A DNA stretch of 62,545 bases from an uncultured bacterium (GCA_938024995.1 CALJDU010000035.1:1-62545); one strand, 5' to 3'; positions 52,363-60,405 are shown, counted from the stretch's first letter. Program-made: numbers and translations. Notes: a model not told the origin generated them from the sequence alone.

Positions 52363-53013
52363 TTAGCGATAGCGCATGTGGAGCTCGCGTAGATCGCTCC
52401 GAGCGAGCGCATCCAAGCAAACGTGCGCGGCGTCTCTCGTGTTCAGGCGGTTCCAGAGGCGCGTTCGGCCGCACTCAGCCGCGGGGCCGCTCTGCACGGT
52501 GCCTCGGACCGACGACGCTGTCATCGTTGCGGTTTGGAAGAGGGTGTAGTCGAGCTCGCTCGCTTCGAGCATCGCGATGGCGCGTTTGTGATCTTGGATC
52601 GCGGGCCCAAACTTGCCTGGTGAGAACACGCCCATCGTGGCTTGAATCGCCTTCGAGCCACGGTCGCCTTGCGCGGTCACGCCGGCCAGGCTGTAGGTCA
52701 GGAAGCGCAGCCCAGGAGGAGCGGCCGCGATCGTGTGTTTCGTGAACTCGGACATCGTCGTGTGTGGACGGTGAAACGATGCCAGCGCGGTCACCACGGC
52801 GTCGCGCCCCGCGATGGCGTCGCGCACAACATCGGCAGCGGTCGGGTCGCCCCGCACAACTTCAAGATGTTCTGCCTCGCCGAGGAGGCGACGCGCCTTT
52901 TCCACGTTTCGGACGACCGCCCGCACCTCGTGACCGCGCTCCAACGCCACGGAAACGAAGGGAGCTCCACACGCCCCGGTTCCGCCAAACACGACGAGTT
53001 TCTGACGCACCAT
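52363..53013 (-). CDS. NmrA-like NAD(P)-binding protein
   Basis: A 216-residue protein with an N-terminal Rossmann fold: 'KLVVFGGTGACGAPFVSVALERGHEVRAVVRN' holds the GxxGxxG nucleotide loop at residues 10-16, and 'VVRGDPTAADVVRDAIAGRDAVVTAL' follows. The later TYSLAGV part is near where a catalytic Tyr would be in NmrA/SDR proteins, but the full YxxxK motif is absent, so it is likely a regulator or atypical reductase. Length is shorter than classic SDRs. It converges with the toroid-like gene, leaving 20 bp. Confidence 0.75.
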   Translation of the reverse strand: MVRQKLVVFGGTGACGAPFVSVALERGHEVRAVVRNVEKARRLLGEAEHLEVVRGDPTAADVVRDAIAGRDAVVTALASFHRPHTTMSEFTKHTIAAAPPGLRFLTYSLAGVTAQGDRGSKAIQATMGVFSPGKFGPAIQDHKRAIAMLEASELDYTLFQTATMTASSVRGTVQSGPAAECGRTRLWNRLNTRDAAHVCLDALARSDLRELHMRYR

Positions 53014-53059
53014 GGGTCTGACCTAGGACGGGTACGTCGCGGCGGCAACCACGGCGGGA

Positions 53060-53782
53060 CTACTCGGCCAACGCGTACACCACGTCCATGCTGATCGAGA
53101 GCGGGATCGCGCCGGGTGGAGCAGGTTGACCGACCGCAGCGTCCGCGGGCGACGGCACCAGCATGTTCATCGTCACCGTGGGCACGTTCGTGGCCGTGTG
53201 TCCCTCGCTGATGCTCACGACGTGACCGAGCGTGGCGTCCAACGTGTCCGCCATCTCCCGGGCCTTGTCGCGGGCGACTTCAAGCGCTTGGCGACGAAGC
53301 GCGGCCTTTCGTTCGACGAGCTCCGTGGAGTAGAAGACAACATCGACGCGCTCAAGTCCCCTCGACGCCGCGTGGGCGACGACGACCGGAATGCGTTCGA
53401 AGTCCTTCGTTCGGACGTTGATCTGCGCGCTCGCGACATGACCGGCGATGCGACGCGTCTCGCCGGAGCGCACGTTCGTATAGAAAGGTGCGTAGCGGAT
53501 GGCGCCGCGCTCCGTTCGGATTGCGTCGTCTTCGCCGAGGACCTCGAGGAGCGCGTCCACTTGTCGGGTGAGCTCGGCGTGGCTCACGTCGATCGCTTCA
53601 CGTCGCGCCGTCAACGTCAGCTCGACGCACGACTCATCCGGGGCGAGCTCAAGTTGCGCGCTACCGCGAACCGAGACGCTGCGCGTCGCCGCCGGACTGG
53701 CGCTCACGTACGTGGTTTCCGGAACACCACAAGCAGTGAGGAACGCAGCGAAGCAAAGCGAGGCAGCGAGGTGTTTGTTCAT
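53060..53782 (-). CDS. SIMPL-domain (DUF541) lipoprotein
   Basis: A 240-residue protein with lipobox LTAC (Cys18). The body matches DUF541/SIMPL: 'SVSVRGSAQLELAPDESCVELTLTARREAIDVSHAELTRQVDALLEVL' (the family begins with V-x-V-x-G-x-G...), 'RYAPFYTN', 'GHVASAQINVRTKDFERIPVVVAHAASRG' and 'ALRRQALEVARDKAREMADTLDATLGHVVSISEG'. SIMPL proteins are periplasmic, sometimes linked to oxidative stress, with unclear biochemical role. Transcribed leftward with the NmrA-like gene after a 46-bp gap. Confidence 0.85.
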   Translation of the reverse strand: MNKHLAASLCFAAFLTACGVPETTYVSASPAATRSVSVRGSAQLELAPDESCVELTLTARREAIDVSHAELTRQVDALLEVLGEDDAIRTERGAIRYAPFYTNVRSGETRRIAGHVASAQINVRTKDFERIPVVVAHAASRGLERVDVVFYSTELVERKAALRRQALEVARDKAREMADTLDATLGHVVSISEGHTATNVPTVTMNMLVPSPADAAVGQPAPPGAIPLSISMDVVYALAE

Positions 53783-53934
53783 GCCTCAAAGAAGCACGAG
53801 CGGGACCGGCGCGATGTAAGGAGATCGTAAAGACCCACAGGCCGCTTCGTCGTTCGCACCTGTTGTCTTCCGCGCTTCTTCTCAGCGCTCCCTCTCAGCG
53901 ATAGGCCGACGACGGACCTGGTTTCGCCGCGAGC

Positions 53935-54240
53935 TCACCCAGGATCGCGCGCAGCGACGCGACGACGCGTGTCATCGGAGACGTTCGCCTCGACCCAAGC
54001 GCGCTTTCGGTGCTGCGCAAAAACGCTATAGAGACCAAACATCAGCGGCACGCCACCCGCGATGGCCACGACGATCATGTCGCTTAACGCTCTGCCGGAC
54101 TCTGGGCAGTCGCAGTCCTCGTCTTCGACAGCGTCCGCTTTGTTGGAAGCAACGCCGAACGCGACATAGCCGCCGAACAGGATGAACCAGAACGCCGCGA
54201 TCGTTATGAACGCACTGGCGATACGAACGCCTGACTCCAC
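53935..54240 (-). CDS. Two-helix membrane protein, hypothetical
   Basis: About 101 residues from the GTG at 54240, preceded by a GAGGGG ribosome-site-like stretch; the frame opens 20 codons further at a TTG, giving a polar N-terminal part. Two hydrophobic helices, FITIAAFWFILFGGYVAFGV and MIVVAIAGGVPLMFGLYSVF, are joined by an acidic, Cys-bearing loop DEDCDCPESG. The C-terminus is basic. No family recognised. Stop and start spacing to the ankyrin gene at 54306 permits an operon with it. Confidence 0.45.
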   Translation of the reverse strand: MESGVRIASAFITIAAFWFILFGGYVAFGVASNKADAVEDEDCDCPESGRALSDMIVVAIAGGVPLMFGLYSVFAQHRKRAWVEANVSDDTRRRVAARDPG

Positions 54241-54305
54241 CCACCCCTCATTCCAGGAGACTACGAGCAGACGGTTCGCGGGTACACCCCGGCGACGCAA
54301 AGCGC

Positions 54306-54953
54306 TCAGCGCTCAAGCAATTCGATCGCCGCGGTCCACGGCTTCTGCGCCTTCTTCGGACGAGTCTGCCGATCGTAGGCAGCGTCGATGGGGAGCATCG
54401 GCGGATTGGTGCGACTCGCGAGGCGAGGGTTCGCGCCGGCATCGAGGAGCGCGCGAATCACCGCCAACCGCGCCTTCGGCTGCCGTCCCGGACACGAAGC
54501 GAAGAACAGCGCGGTGCGGCCAACACTGTCGCGCGCATTGATGACACACCCGGCATCCACGAGCTGCTCGACGATCTCCACGCGGTCCTTCGCGCGAGAC
54601 GTTCCGCCACCCGCCGACACCTCATGCAGCGGGGTGCACTTGGAGGTATTGCGCAGGCCTGCCTTCGCGCCAGAGCGCAGGAGCAGCTTCACGAGCTCCG
54701 CGCTCCCGATCGCCGCCGCCTTGTGCAGCGGTGTGTTCTTTCGATAGTCGCGCGCGTTGATCCGCGCGCCCGCGTCAATGAGGAGGTGCGCGATCTTCAA
54801 ACGCTTGTACTCCGCAGCGTAGTGAAGCGCGCTCCGGGAGAGCGTCCCCACGGAGTGGATCGAAGCGCCCTCGCGGAGCAGCTTCTTCACCGTAGCGAGT
54901 CGACCCGCCTCGATCATTTCGCAAAGCAAAGTGTCGCGATGGAGCGTTGGCAT
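54306..54953 (-). CDS. Ankyrin-repeat protein
   Basis: A 215-residue soluble protein made of five to six ankyrin repeats: 'RLATVKKLLREGASIHSVG', 'SRSALHYAAEYKRLKIAHLLIDAGARINARDYRKNTPLHKAAAIGSAELVKLLLRSGAKAGLRNTSKCTPLHE', 'RVEIVEQLVDAGCVINARDSVGRTALFFA' and 'ARLAVIRALLDAGANPRLAS'-type units. Such proteins bind other proteins. No effector-like export signal is seen. Another ankyrin protein (fused to SUKH) lies at 46976. Confidence 0.85.
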   Translation of the reverse strand: MPTLHRDTLLCEMIEAGRLATVKKLLREGASIHSVGTLSRSALHYAAEYKRLKIAHLLIDAGARINARDYRKNTPLHKAAAIGSAELVKLLLRSGAKAGLRNTSKCTPLHEVSAGGGTSRAKDRVEIVEQLVDAGCVINARDSVGRTALFFASCPGRQPKARLAVIRALLDAGANPRLASRTNPPMLPIDAAYDRQTRPKKAQKPWTAAIELLER

Positions 54954-54984
54954 CTCCTCATTCTAGTCGAACGAGCTGAGCCCT

Positions 54985-55515
54985 TCACTCCGCGGCGGAG
55001 AAGTTCAGCGAAGCGGAGTTCACGCAGTGCCGCTTGCCGGTAGGAGCAGGACCGTCGTCGAAGACATGTCCCAAATGACCGCCGCACCGCGCGCACTCGA
55101 TCTCGGTACGCGACATACCCAACGAGTTGTCCACCTCCGTCCGCACTTGCCCGTCTGCGATCGCTTGGGAAAACGAGGGCCAGCCGGTCCCCGAGTCGAA
55201 CTTGCTTTCCGACGCGTAGAGCTCGGCTCCGCAGCCCGCGCAGGTGTACACACCCGCGGCGTGGTGGTCATGGTACGCGCCGGTAAACGCGCGCTCGGTC
55301 CCCTCTTCGCGGAGCACGTGGAATTGCTCCGCGGTGAGTCGCTCCCGCCACTCGCTCTCGGACAACTCGACCGCGTCGGTTCCTGACTCTTGCGCGGCCG
55401 CAGCCCTCGACGCGGTCGCGGTCCGCGCGGGCGCTCGACTTGCCTCGACGTCTTCGTGCGTGCTTCCACACGCGGAGGCAAGAGTGAGGATCGTGAGGAA
55501 AAGGAAACTTCGCAT
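54985..55515 (-). CDS. msrB: Peptide methionine-(R)-S-oxide reductase, lipoprotein type
   Basis: A 176-residue protein from the ATG at 55515. Lipobox ASAC (Cys16) and an Ala/Arg/Glu linker precede the MsrB domain: 'WRERLTAEQFHVLREEGTERAFTG', zinc pairs C92xxC95 and C141xxC144, 'FDSGTGWPSF', and the catalytic Cys164 in GKRHCVNSASLNF. It should repair Met-R-oxide in exported proteins, using electrons from a thioredoxin-like partner not present here. An anchored, periplasm-facing MsrB is less common than the cytoplasmic form. The upstream frame beyond 55515 lacks signal features. Confidence 0.9.
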   Translation of the reverse strand: MRSFLFLTILTLASACGSTHEDVEASRAPARTATASRAAAAQESGTDAVELSESEWRERLTAEQFHVLREEGTERAFTGAYHDHHAAGVYTCAGCGAELYASESKFDSGTGWPSFSQAIADGQVRTEVDNSLGMSRTEIECARCGGHLGHVFDDGPAPTGKRHCVNSASLNFSAAE

Positions 55516-55712
55516 GCCGATTGTATGTTCGAGGTGAGAAAGAGTTACGAGGAGACCCTCACGTTGTAGCAACAGATGCGTCTTGCTCCACGGCTACGCG
55601 AGCAATTTCCGATCACGCATCGGTGAGTGCCGAACCCGCTCAGGGTGGCGCTTCTTTCCGTCCGAAGCGAAGACAATTGGTGAGCGCCGCTGGGGTTTGC
55701 TAACCGTTGGGA

Positions 55713-56423
55713 ATGCGCTGTCTGTTCATCGTCTCGCTGTTGGTGGCTCTCGGGTGCGACGGCGACATCACGTCGCACCGGCGTGACGGCGGAACGGGCG
55801 ACACGAGCGTGCTCGATTCCGGAGGGGACGCGGATTCCGCCGGTGTGGACTCCGGAGCGGTCGACTCCGGCGTGGACTCTGGAACGGTCGACTCTGGAAC
55901 GGTCGACTCCGGCGCGGACTCCGCGACGGTCGACTCCGGACCGGTCGACAGTGGCGAGCCGGACGCTTTCGATGCAGCGATGGACTCGGCACCGCCTTCC
56001 TCCGCGCCAACGCTTTCAGACGTGCGATGGCTGCATGAAGATATCTCCGGCTGGGAAGTGACCAGCGATCTCACGGTTACGTTTCGAAGCGGCCTCATCT
56101 GTCTCGAGTACGACCACGCCGATCGCTGGCCGGTTGTTCCCATCTTCGGCGGCACCGAAGTGGTCGGGAACGCGTGGGTCTTCATCCAGCGTGACGAGGT
56201 GTGGTACGGCGCGACCTGGGAGTGGCTTCGCCCGGGTCAACTCTGCAAGGCGATGACCTCCGTCGCAGGCGATCACATCAAGCGCAGCCCCTTCGATGAA
56301 GCGTCGGGATGGACGCCGACCTCAGGAGAAGTGCTCTACTTTATGGTGAGCGGACTCGCCCGCACCCCGGAGTACCGCAACGTGAGCGAGCGGACGTCAC
56401 TCGCGCGAGCCGTCTGGCCATAG
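55713..56423 (+). CDS. Lipoprotein with VDSG-repeat linker, hypothetical
   Basis: A 236-residue protein from the ATG at 55713 (a TTG two codons earlier is less likely). Lipobox ALGC (Cys16). From about residue 30 to 85 runs a repetitive linker of VDSG/VDSGT units, encoded by a repeating GTCGACTC-type DNA (55840-55960). The C-terminal 140 residues look like a small sandwich (VTSDLTVTFRSGLICLEYDH, EVVGNAWVFIQRDEVWYGATWEWL, SGEVLYFMVSGLART). No family recognised. The repeat is prone to slippage, so linker length may vary between strains. Confidence 0.65.
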   Translation: MRCLFIVSLLVALGCDGDITSHRRDGGTGDTSVLDSGGDADSAGVDSGAVDSGVDSGTVDSGTVDSGADSATVDSGPVDSGEPDAFDAAMDSAPPSSAPTLSDVRWLHEDISGWEVTSDLTVTFRSGLICLEYDHADRWPVVPIFGGTEVVGNAWVFIQRDEVWYGATWEWLRPGQLCKAMTSVAGDHIKRSPFDEASGWTPTSGEVLYFMVSGLARTPEYRNVSERTSLARAVWP

Positions 56424-56493
56424 GAACGGTCGAGCAGATCGGGATCAGCGCGCGAGGTCACTGACGCGCGCTTACGATTAAGCCACGTTGGGT

Positions 56494-57012
56494 TTAGAGA
56501 TCGCTCCCCGACGAGACGCTCGTTCGATCGGAATGACGACGCTTCGCTCGGCGAGCGATTCCGAAGAACAACGCTGGCAGCGAGAGGAACGCGCCCACGG
56601 TGAACCCACCAAGTGTGACGAACGCGAACTTCAACACGGACTCGATAATGAGCGGGACGAGCACCACGATGCCAATGATCGAACCGTGGCCACCTGAGCC
56701 TGAACGAGGGAAATCAAAGAACCATGAGTTGTGAAAGGGATCCGAACCTGGCTCGAACACGAAAACGAGCAACGCCGAGATCGTGAGCCCAAGGACGACC
56801 GGGAGGGCCACCCACGCGCCAGCCAAGTGGTAGACGCAACGCGCGGTCGCGAGGCCAAGACCCAGCACAATCGCAGCGAACACCCCTGCCAGTGGAGCCA
56901 CAACGACGACGGTCCACGCAGCTTCCCTCGCGAGCGATTCGTGCGTGAACAAGAACCACAACACGAGCAAGGAAAAGCACGGGGTGCCCCAAACCACTGT
57001 TCGGCGAAACAC
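56494..57012 (-). CDS. Polytopic membrane protein, hypothetical
   Basis: About 172 residues from the GTG at 57012. A longer frame reaches a GTG at 57183, but that base is directly next to the divergent zinc-ribbon ATG at 57184, leaving no room for promoters, so the shorter start is preferred. Four hydrophobic segments: CFSLLVLWFLFT, TVVVVAPLAGVFAAIVLGLG, LPVVLGLTISALLVFVF and SIIGIVVLVPLIIESVLKFAFVTLGGFTVGAFL. The C-terminus is basic (RRAKRRHSDR). No family recognised. Confidence 0.5.
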   Translation of the reverse strand: MFRRTVVWGTPCFSLLVLWFLFTHESLAREAAWTVVVVAPLAGVFAAIVLGLGLATARCVYHLAGAWVALPVVLGLTISALLVFVFEPGSDPFHNSWFFDFPRSGSGGHGSIIGIVVLVPLIIESVLKFAFVTLGGFTVGAFLSLPALFFGIARRAKRRHSDRTSVSSGSDL

Positions 57013-57183
57013 GCGCCAAGCGAGGGCGCGCAGCTCGGTACCGTCCGCTTTGATGTTCGAGATGACGCCGATGCGCAGAGTGTAGCCTCGGTTGAGAGAT
57101 CGGATATCTGGAGACGTGCGCCGAAGACGACGAGTCGGATGCCGCAGACTTGTACTGGCGGAACTCCCGTGGTCCACCACCAC

Positions 57184-57468
57184 ATGTCTATTCGAACATG
57201 CTCAAAGTGCGAGGGACGGCGTTTCGCGGTCCAGCGCCAATTCCATCTTCCGATTAAGGGGAGCATGGCGTCGCACAAGATCCCTGCGGTGACCATCGGC
57301 GGCTCAAGTTGGAAGGTCGGACATCTGGAGACGTGGATTTGTCTGGGGTGCGGCCTGACCGAGTTCTACGCACGCGACATCGACAGCTTGGAAGAGCGCG
57401 CGAAACGCTACCCGGATCAACTGAAGATCGTCGATTACACCGCACCGACGACGGGACCGCGCCGGTAA
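57184..57468 (+). CDS. Small zinc-ribbon protein
   Basis: A 94-residue protein starting MSIRTCSKCEGRRFAVQ. The CSKC pair and a second pair in WICLGCGLTEFY, 43 residues apart, form a zinc ribbon of the kind used as nucleic-acid-binding or adaptor modules in bacteria (compare small 'transcription factor zinc-finger' proteins). The middle strand (KIPAVTIGGSSWKVGHLETW) fits the ribbon. Function unknown. The gene runs towards the convergent lipoprotein at 57502, 33 bp away. Confidence 0.65.
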   Translation: MSIRTCSKCEGRRFAVQRQFHLPIKGSMASHKIPAVTIGGSSWKVGHLETWICLGCGLTEFYARDIDSLEERAKRYPDQLKIVDYTAPTTGPRR

Positions 57469-57501
57469 CGAGGGCGGGTGTGATGAGCGACGAAGTGGTT
57501 C

Positions 57502-57900
57502 CTACTTTCCTGAACGCGGCGCCCACAGTGTGGCCTCGAAGAGCGCTCGCAGTGAACACGCTCCCACATCGCCGACCTCTCTTCGCGCCGTCTCCAAGAC
57601 CGAGACTCTTCGTTCACGCGCGCTGCGCATCAAGGTGATGAAGAGGCCTCTCCCGCGGCGCGTCTGTACCCGTGAGACGAGATGCTGGCCCACCATCCGG
57701 CCACAGTCGTAGGAGGCCTGAACCTTGTCGCGCGCGAGCGTGAAATGCAGCTCCGCTCCAGACGCCGCGTAGGAGTCGCAGAGCAAGCGAACGTCGCGCG
57801 CGTACGGACTCGCCACCTGCGCGGAGCTCGTCGGAGAGGTCGCACCACCGCAAGCGCAGAGCCCGATCATCAAGACCCATGCTGACCCCCAAGCACGCAT
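57502..57900 (-). CDS. Small lipoprotein, hypothetical
   Basis: A 132-residue protein from the ATG at 57900, with signal peptide MRAWGSAWVLMIGLCACGG (lipobox LCAC or AC). The mature part is a compact alpha/beta segment: 'SPYARDVRLLCDSYAASGAELHFTLARDKVQASYDCGRMVGQHLV' with a central Cys pair, then 'RRGRGLFITLMRSARERRVSVLETARREVGDVGACSLRALF'. No family recognised. Size and the single Cys pair suggest a stable periplasmic domain. Confidence 0.6.
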   Translation of the reverse strand: MRAWGSAWVLMIGLCACGGATSPTSSAQVASPYARDVRLLCDSYAASGAELHFTLARDKVQASYDCGRMVGQHLVSRVQTRRGRGLFITLMRSARERRVSVLETARREVGDVGACSLRALFEATLWAPRSGK

Positions 57901-58042
57901 CCGCGGACGATACCGCACGTGCTCCTCTCGAACAGCATCCGTTGGGATCCCGCCGTGGACGCTTGGAGTCCGCCAGCGGCGCCGCTCCAGGTACTCTTCA
58001 GAGGTTCGTCGCGTTAGATAGACGCGCGTCGGACTTCGCCTT

Positions 58043-58351
58043 CTACTTCTTCTTCTTCTTGCGCACCTTGAGCGTGACCGGAACCCACTCTTCGCACATC
58101 TTGAAGATGAGGCCGAGGTCGTGCCCCTTCACGGTTCCACGCACGACCATCATGTCGCCGCGCATCTCGTTCAGGGCGACATCTTCGATCGGGACCTCTT
58201 CCCCATCTCGTCTCGCGACGAGCTTGAACGAACCGTCATCGCCCGCGATGTATCGAAGGCCCGTCAGCTCATCGACGAGGGTGGCACCGTGCTTACGCTT
58301 CGCGCTCGCGTTAATGTAGATCTCGTCAAGGAATAGGCTCTCAGACGACAT
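58043..58351 (-). CDS. Small soluble protein with poly-Lys tail, hypothetical
   Basis: A 102-residue protein without signal. It is beta-rich (YIAGDDGSFKLVARRDGEEVPIEDVALNEMRGDMMVVRGTVKGHDLGLIFKMCEEWVPVTLKV) and ends in KKKKK, so it might bind nucleic acid or a partner through charge. It may be a small Tudor- or OB-like module, but no family is recognised. A 7-bp inverted repeat lies 30 bp upstream of its start, inside the gap to the leftward haem lipoprotein gene. Confidence 0.6.
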   Translation of the reverse strand: MSSESLFLDEIYINASAKRKHGATLVDELTGLRYIAGDDGSFKLVARRDGEEVPIEDVALNEMRGDMMVVRGTVKGHDLGLIFKMCEEWVPVTLKVRKKKKK

Positions 58352-58380
58352 GATGGTCCTTTCAACTCGAGACTCTTAAG

Positions 58381-58399
58381 CATGCGACGGTCTCGCATG
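58381..58399. promoter_or_regulatory. Inverted repeat CATGCGA/TCGCATG upstream of a small gene
   Basis: CATGCGA, five-base loop, TCGCATG is a perfect 7-bp inverted repeat 30-48 bp before the leftward gene starting at 58351. It could be an operator or part of a hairpin ending transcription of the upstream haem lipoprotein gene; no T run is present. Confidence 0.35.
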
Positions 58400-58498
58400 G
58401 AGCCGCTCAACGGCCCGCGGCCGAGTCAGTCGTGCAGCTCACCGGCCGCAACCAAGTTCGCACCAACGCTCAGTGGCCAAAACGCCCGACGGAGGAGA

Positions 58499-59083
58499 TC
58501 AACGCGGCTGGAGATCGACCTCGGCCCACAACGCGCCGCGCAGGTCGCCCAGCGCGTAGCCCGTGGCGCGGTCGGTGGGGTACCGCGCGTTGAGGACGGC
58601 TTGAACCTCCGGCGAGATCGACTCGGTTGATCCGTGGCAGTTCAGGCACGGCCCCTCAACCGCGATCGGCGCGATGAACCTCGCCGTGGACCCCTCGATA
58701 AACGTACGCGGTCGCGCGCCTTCCGCCCGGGTCCCTTGGTCACGGAGCCACGCCGTCGCCCAGTCCGGACCGTCGTTGTCGGGCTGCCGGAGCTTCACGG
58801 ATGTCCGCCCCACCCGCGCGCCATGTTCTTGCGCGACCACTCGCGTGAGCTCTTGCGCTTCGTTCGCGCAGACCGTCGCCGCCTCCGCGGGCCCGTCCTG
58901 CATCGCGCGCAAGAGCCGGGTCTTGAGCCGCCGGCCGAGCGCCTGTGCCGCAGCGCGCGCCGTCGCTTCCGCTTCCGCTTCCGCTTCGCCGCGCGCAGCG
59001 GGCGGCTCGCCCTCGGTGCACCCAGTGATGACGGTGATGACCGTGATGACCGCACAGAGCGCGACGATGACTTGAACCCGCAT
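58499..59083 (-). CDS. Tll0287-like haem-binding lipoprotein
   Basis: A 194-residue protein with lipobox ITGC (Cys22) and an Ala/Glu linker. The body resembles the Tll0287-like (DUF3365) haem-sensor domain: helical start 'AAAQALGRRLKTRLLRAMQDGPAEAATVCANEAQEL', 'GRTSVKLRQPDNDGPDWATAWLRD', and a c-type haem site CLNCH at residues 146-150, followed by 'YPTDRATGYALGDLRGALWAEVDL'. Haem is therefore likely attached outside the cytoplasm. Such domains are proposed to sense small molecules or redox. Two 19-bp direct repeats stand just upstream of the start. Confidence 0.8.
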   Translation of the reverse strand: MRVQVIVALCAVITVITVITGCTEGEPPAARGEAEAEAEATARAAAQALGRRLKTRLLRAMQDGPAEAATVCANEAQELTRVVAQEHGARVGRTSVKLRQPDNDGPDWATAWLRDQGTRAEGARPRTFIEGSTARFIAPIAVEGPCLNCHGSTESISPEVQAVLNARYPTDRATGYALGDLRGALWAEVDLQPR

Positions 59084-59087
59084 GACG

Positions 59088-59144
59088 TTGAATCATAACG
59101 GGACGGTCCCTCACGGGACACTCGCTTGAAGCATAACGGGACGG
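59088..59144. promoter_or_regulatory. Pair of 19-bp direct repeats upstream of haem lipoprotein gene
   Basis: TTGAATCATAACGGGACGG (59088-59106) and TTGAAGCATAACGGGACGG (59126-59144) differ at one base and are spaced 38 bp apart start to start, about four helical turns minus two bases. They lie between the start of the haem lipoprotein gene (59083) and the upstream membrane protein gene. A GTGTCCCGTGAG-type sequence occurs between them on the minus strand. The arrangement suggests operator sites for a regulator. Confidence 0.6.
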
Positions 59145-59174
59145 GACGGTGAGGCGACCGCGGGTGGCCCATCG

Positions 59175-59510
59175 TTACGAAGGAACGCTTCTTCTCTGCG
59201 TCTCGTGTCGCCATATCGCGGCGAGGTAGATCGCCAAGGACATCGACACCGACAAGCTCAAACTCGCGAGCACCGCAGCGGTCCATCGAGGGCCAAGACG
59301 CTTTCGATCCAACACCGCGAGCGCGACCATCATCAAGGTGACGAGCACAAGGTCGACGATCAGACCCGTCGCGAAGTCAGAGGACGTGAAGGCCTCCGCC
59401 CAGCCGCCAAAGAAGTCCCAGCGATTCGCGATCAACCACTTCAGGAACATCGCGTAAGACAGGAGCCATCCGAGGAAGCCAAGTGTCCACAGGGTGACTG
59501 GTCGGATCAT
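59175..59510 (-). CDS. DUF2834-like membrane protein
   Basis: A 111-residue protein from the ATG at 59510 (a TTG codon precedes it). Three hydrophobic segments: TLWTLGFLGWLLSYAMFLKWL, FATGLIVDLVLVTLMMVALAVL and AVLASLSLSVSMSLAIYLAAIW, the first followed by N-R-W-D-F and the second preceded by FTSSDFATG. This agrees with the DUF2834 family layout, whose function is unknown. Assignment is by pattern only. It is probably co-transcribed with nothing obvious; the next leftward gene starts beyond the repeats. Confidence 0.55.
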   Translation of the reverse strand: MIRPVTLWTLGFLGWLLSYAMFLKWLIANRWDFFGGWAEAFTSSDFATGLIVDLVLVTLMMVALAVLDRKRLGPRWTAAVLASLSLSVSMSLAIYLAAIWRHETQRRSVPS

Positions 59511-59766
59511 CAAAGTGCGCGCCCTCTATGCCCAACCGACTCGGTCATCGGGTTGCCGACCGTAGCATGTGCGGTTGCCTGAACGTGTAACCGCGGATCT
59601 CTAAAGCAAGGCGGGCCGCATCGTCTGGTCCTTCGGCTCGATGGCTCGGTGTTGCGCGAACAGGTGCGGACCGCTGCGGAGCCGCCCATCGACTCGACGG
59701 AGGAGTTTGCGAAATGAAAAGCGGGCGGCGCGGCGACTTAAGATGATCGCCCAAGCCATGGAGCCC

Positions 59767-60195
59767 CTAGTCGAGGTCGCGTGCACGGTTGACGCCCTTG
59801 GGCAGCCCGAGGTGAGCGTCCAACAACGGCCACATGGGCAGACCGCTGGATTTGCCGAGTGTCCACGGGCCGGCTTTGACGTCGAACTCGGACGGGTCGC
59901 ACCCGATGATCTGGGCGAGAGCGGTGGCGTTCTCGATGTTCGGGGCCTCGCTCGACCAGCGGACACCTCCGACAAGTTCAAGACTCCATGGACAGCCTGG
60001 GTCCTGACCATATGACTCAAAGTGCAACACGGGTCCGAGTCCAAGTTCGCGTAGGGCGATTGGATTCTCGGTCGCGATGATCGTCCAGTCACCCTGGGGA
60101 TCCACGACTGCGTCGAGCTTTGCGCGCTCGAGCGCCTCGATGATCGAGTCCTCGTCTTGGCCACGCACCATTGAGTAGAAAGTGTTTTCGCTCAT
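59767..60195 (-). CDS. Hypothetical soluble protein
   Basis: A 142-residue protein starting MSENTFYSMVRGQDEDSIIEALERAKLD. It is an alpha/beta protein without signal peptide: 'WTIIATENPIALRELGLGPVLHFESY', 'GCPWSLELVGGVRWSSEA', 'NATALAQIIGCDPSEFDVKAGPWTLG'. It has four cysteines in pairs but is cytoplasmic-looking. No family is recognised. It could be a small regulatory or immunity-type protein. It lies 48 bp downstream of the 44-residue Cys-rich gene on the same strand. The gap 59511-59766 holds no recognisable gene. Confidence 0.55.
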   Translation of the reverse strand: MSENTFYSMVRGQDEDSIIEALERAKLDAVVDPQGDWTIIATENPIALRELGLGPVLHFESYGQDPGCPWSLELVGGVRWSSEAPNIENATALAQIIGCDPSEFDVKAGPWTLGKSSGLPMWPLLDAHLGLPKGVNRARDLD

Positions 60196-60243
60196 GCGCG
60201 GATTCTACCGGCCGCTTGTGACTCGCGCGCGCTCAAGCCCTTG

Positions 60244-60378
60244 CTAAGACCTCGCGAGCGAACCGCGGAGATGCTCGGGCTCGATATCATACGCGGTTTT
60301 GTTGCAGCAGTCGCAGCTCATCTCAAGGCAGTGGTCGGTGGTCGCCGGGCACACGATGCTGGAGCGGGACGCAGTCAT
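60244..60378 (-). CDS. 44-residue Cys-rich small protein
   Basis: A short frame of 44 residues starts with ATG at 60378, five bases after a strong GAGGAGG ribosome site, much better than average here. The sequence begins MTASRSSIVCPATTDHC and holds a cluster LEMSCDCCNKTAYDIEP, so five cysteines with a CDCC core, and ends in polar residues. It is not a membrane protein. A metal- or zinc-binding peptide is a plausible guess. Upstream of the leftward gene at 60195, with which it may be co-transcribed. Evidence is the ribosome site and Cys pattern; homologues were not recognised. Confidence 0.5.
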   Translation of the reverse strand: MTASRSSIVCPATTDHCLEMSCDCCNKTAYDIEPEHLRGSLARS

Positions 60379-60405
60379 GCGACCTCCTCGTCATTCGCGA
60401 GCGTA

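Noticed and set aside
59545..59754. Small leftward frame in the gap after 59510
   Set aside because: Pro/Ser/Arg-rich with no motif or ribosome site.
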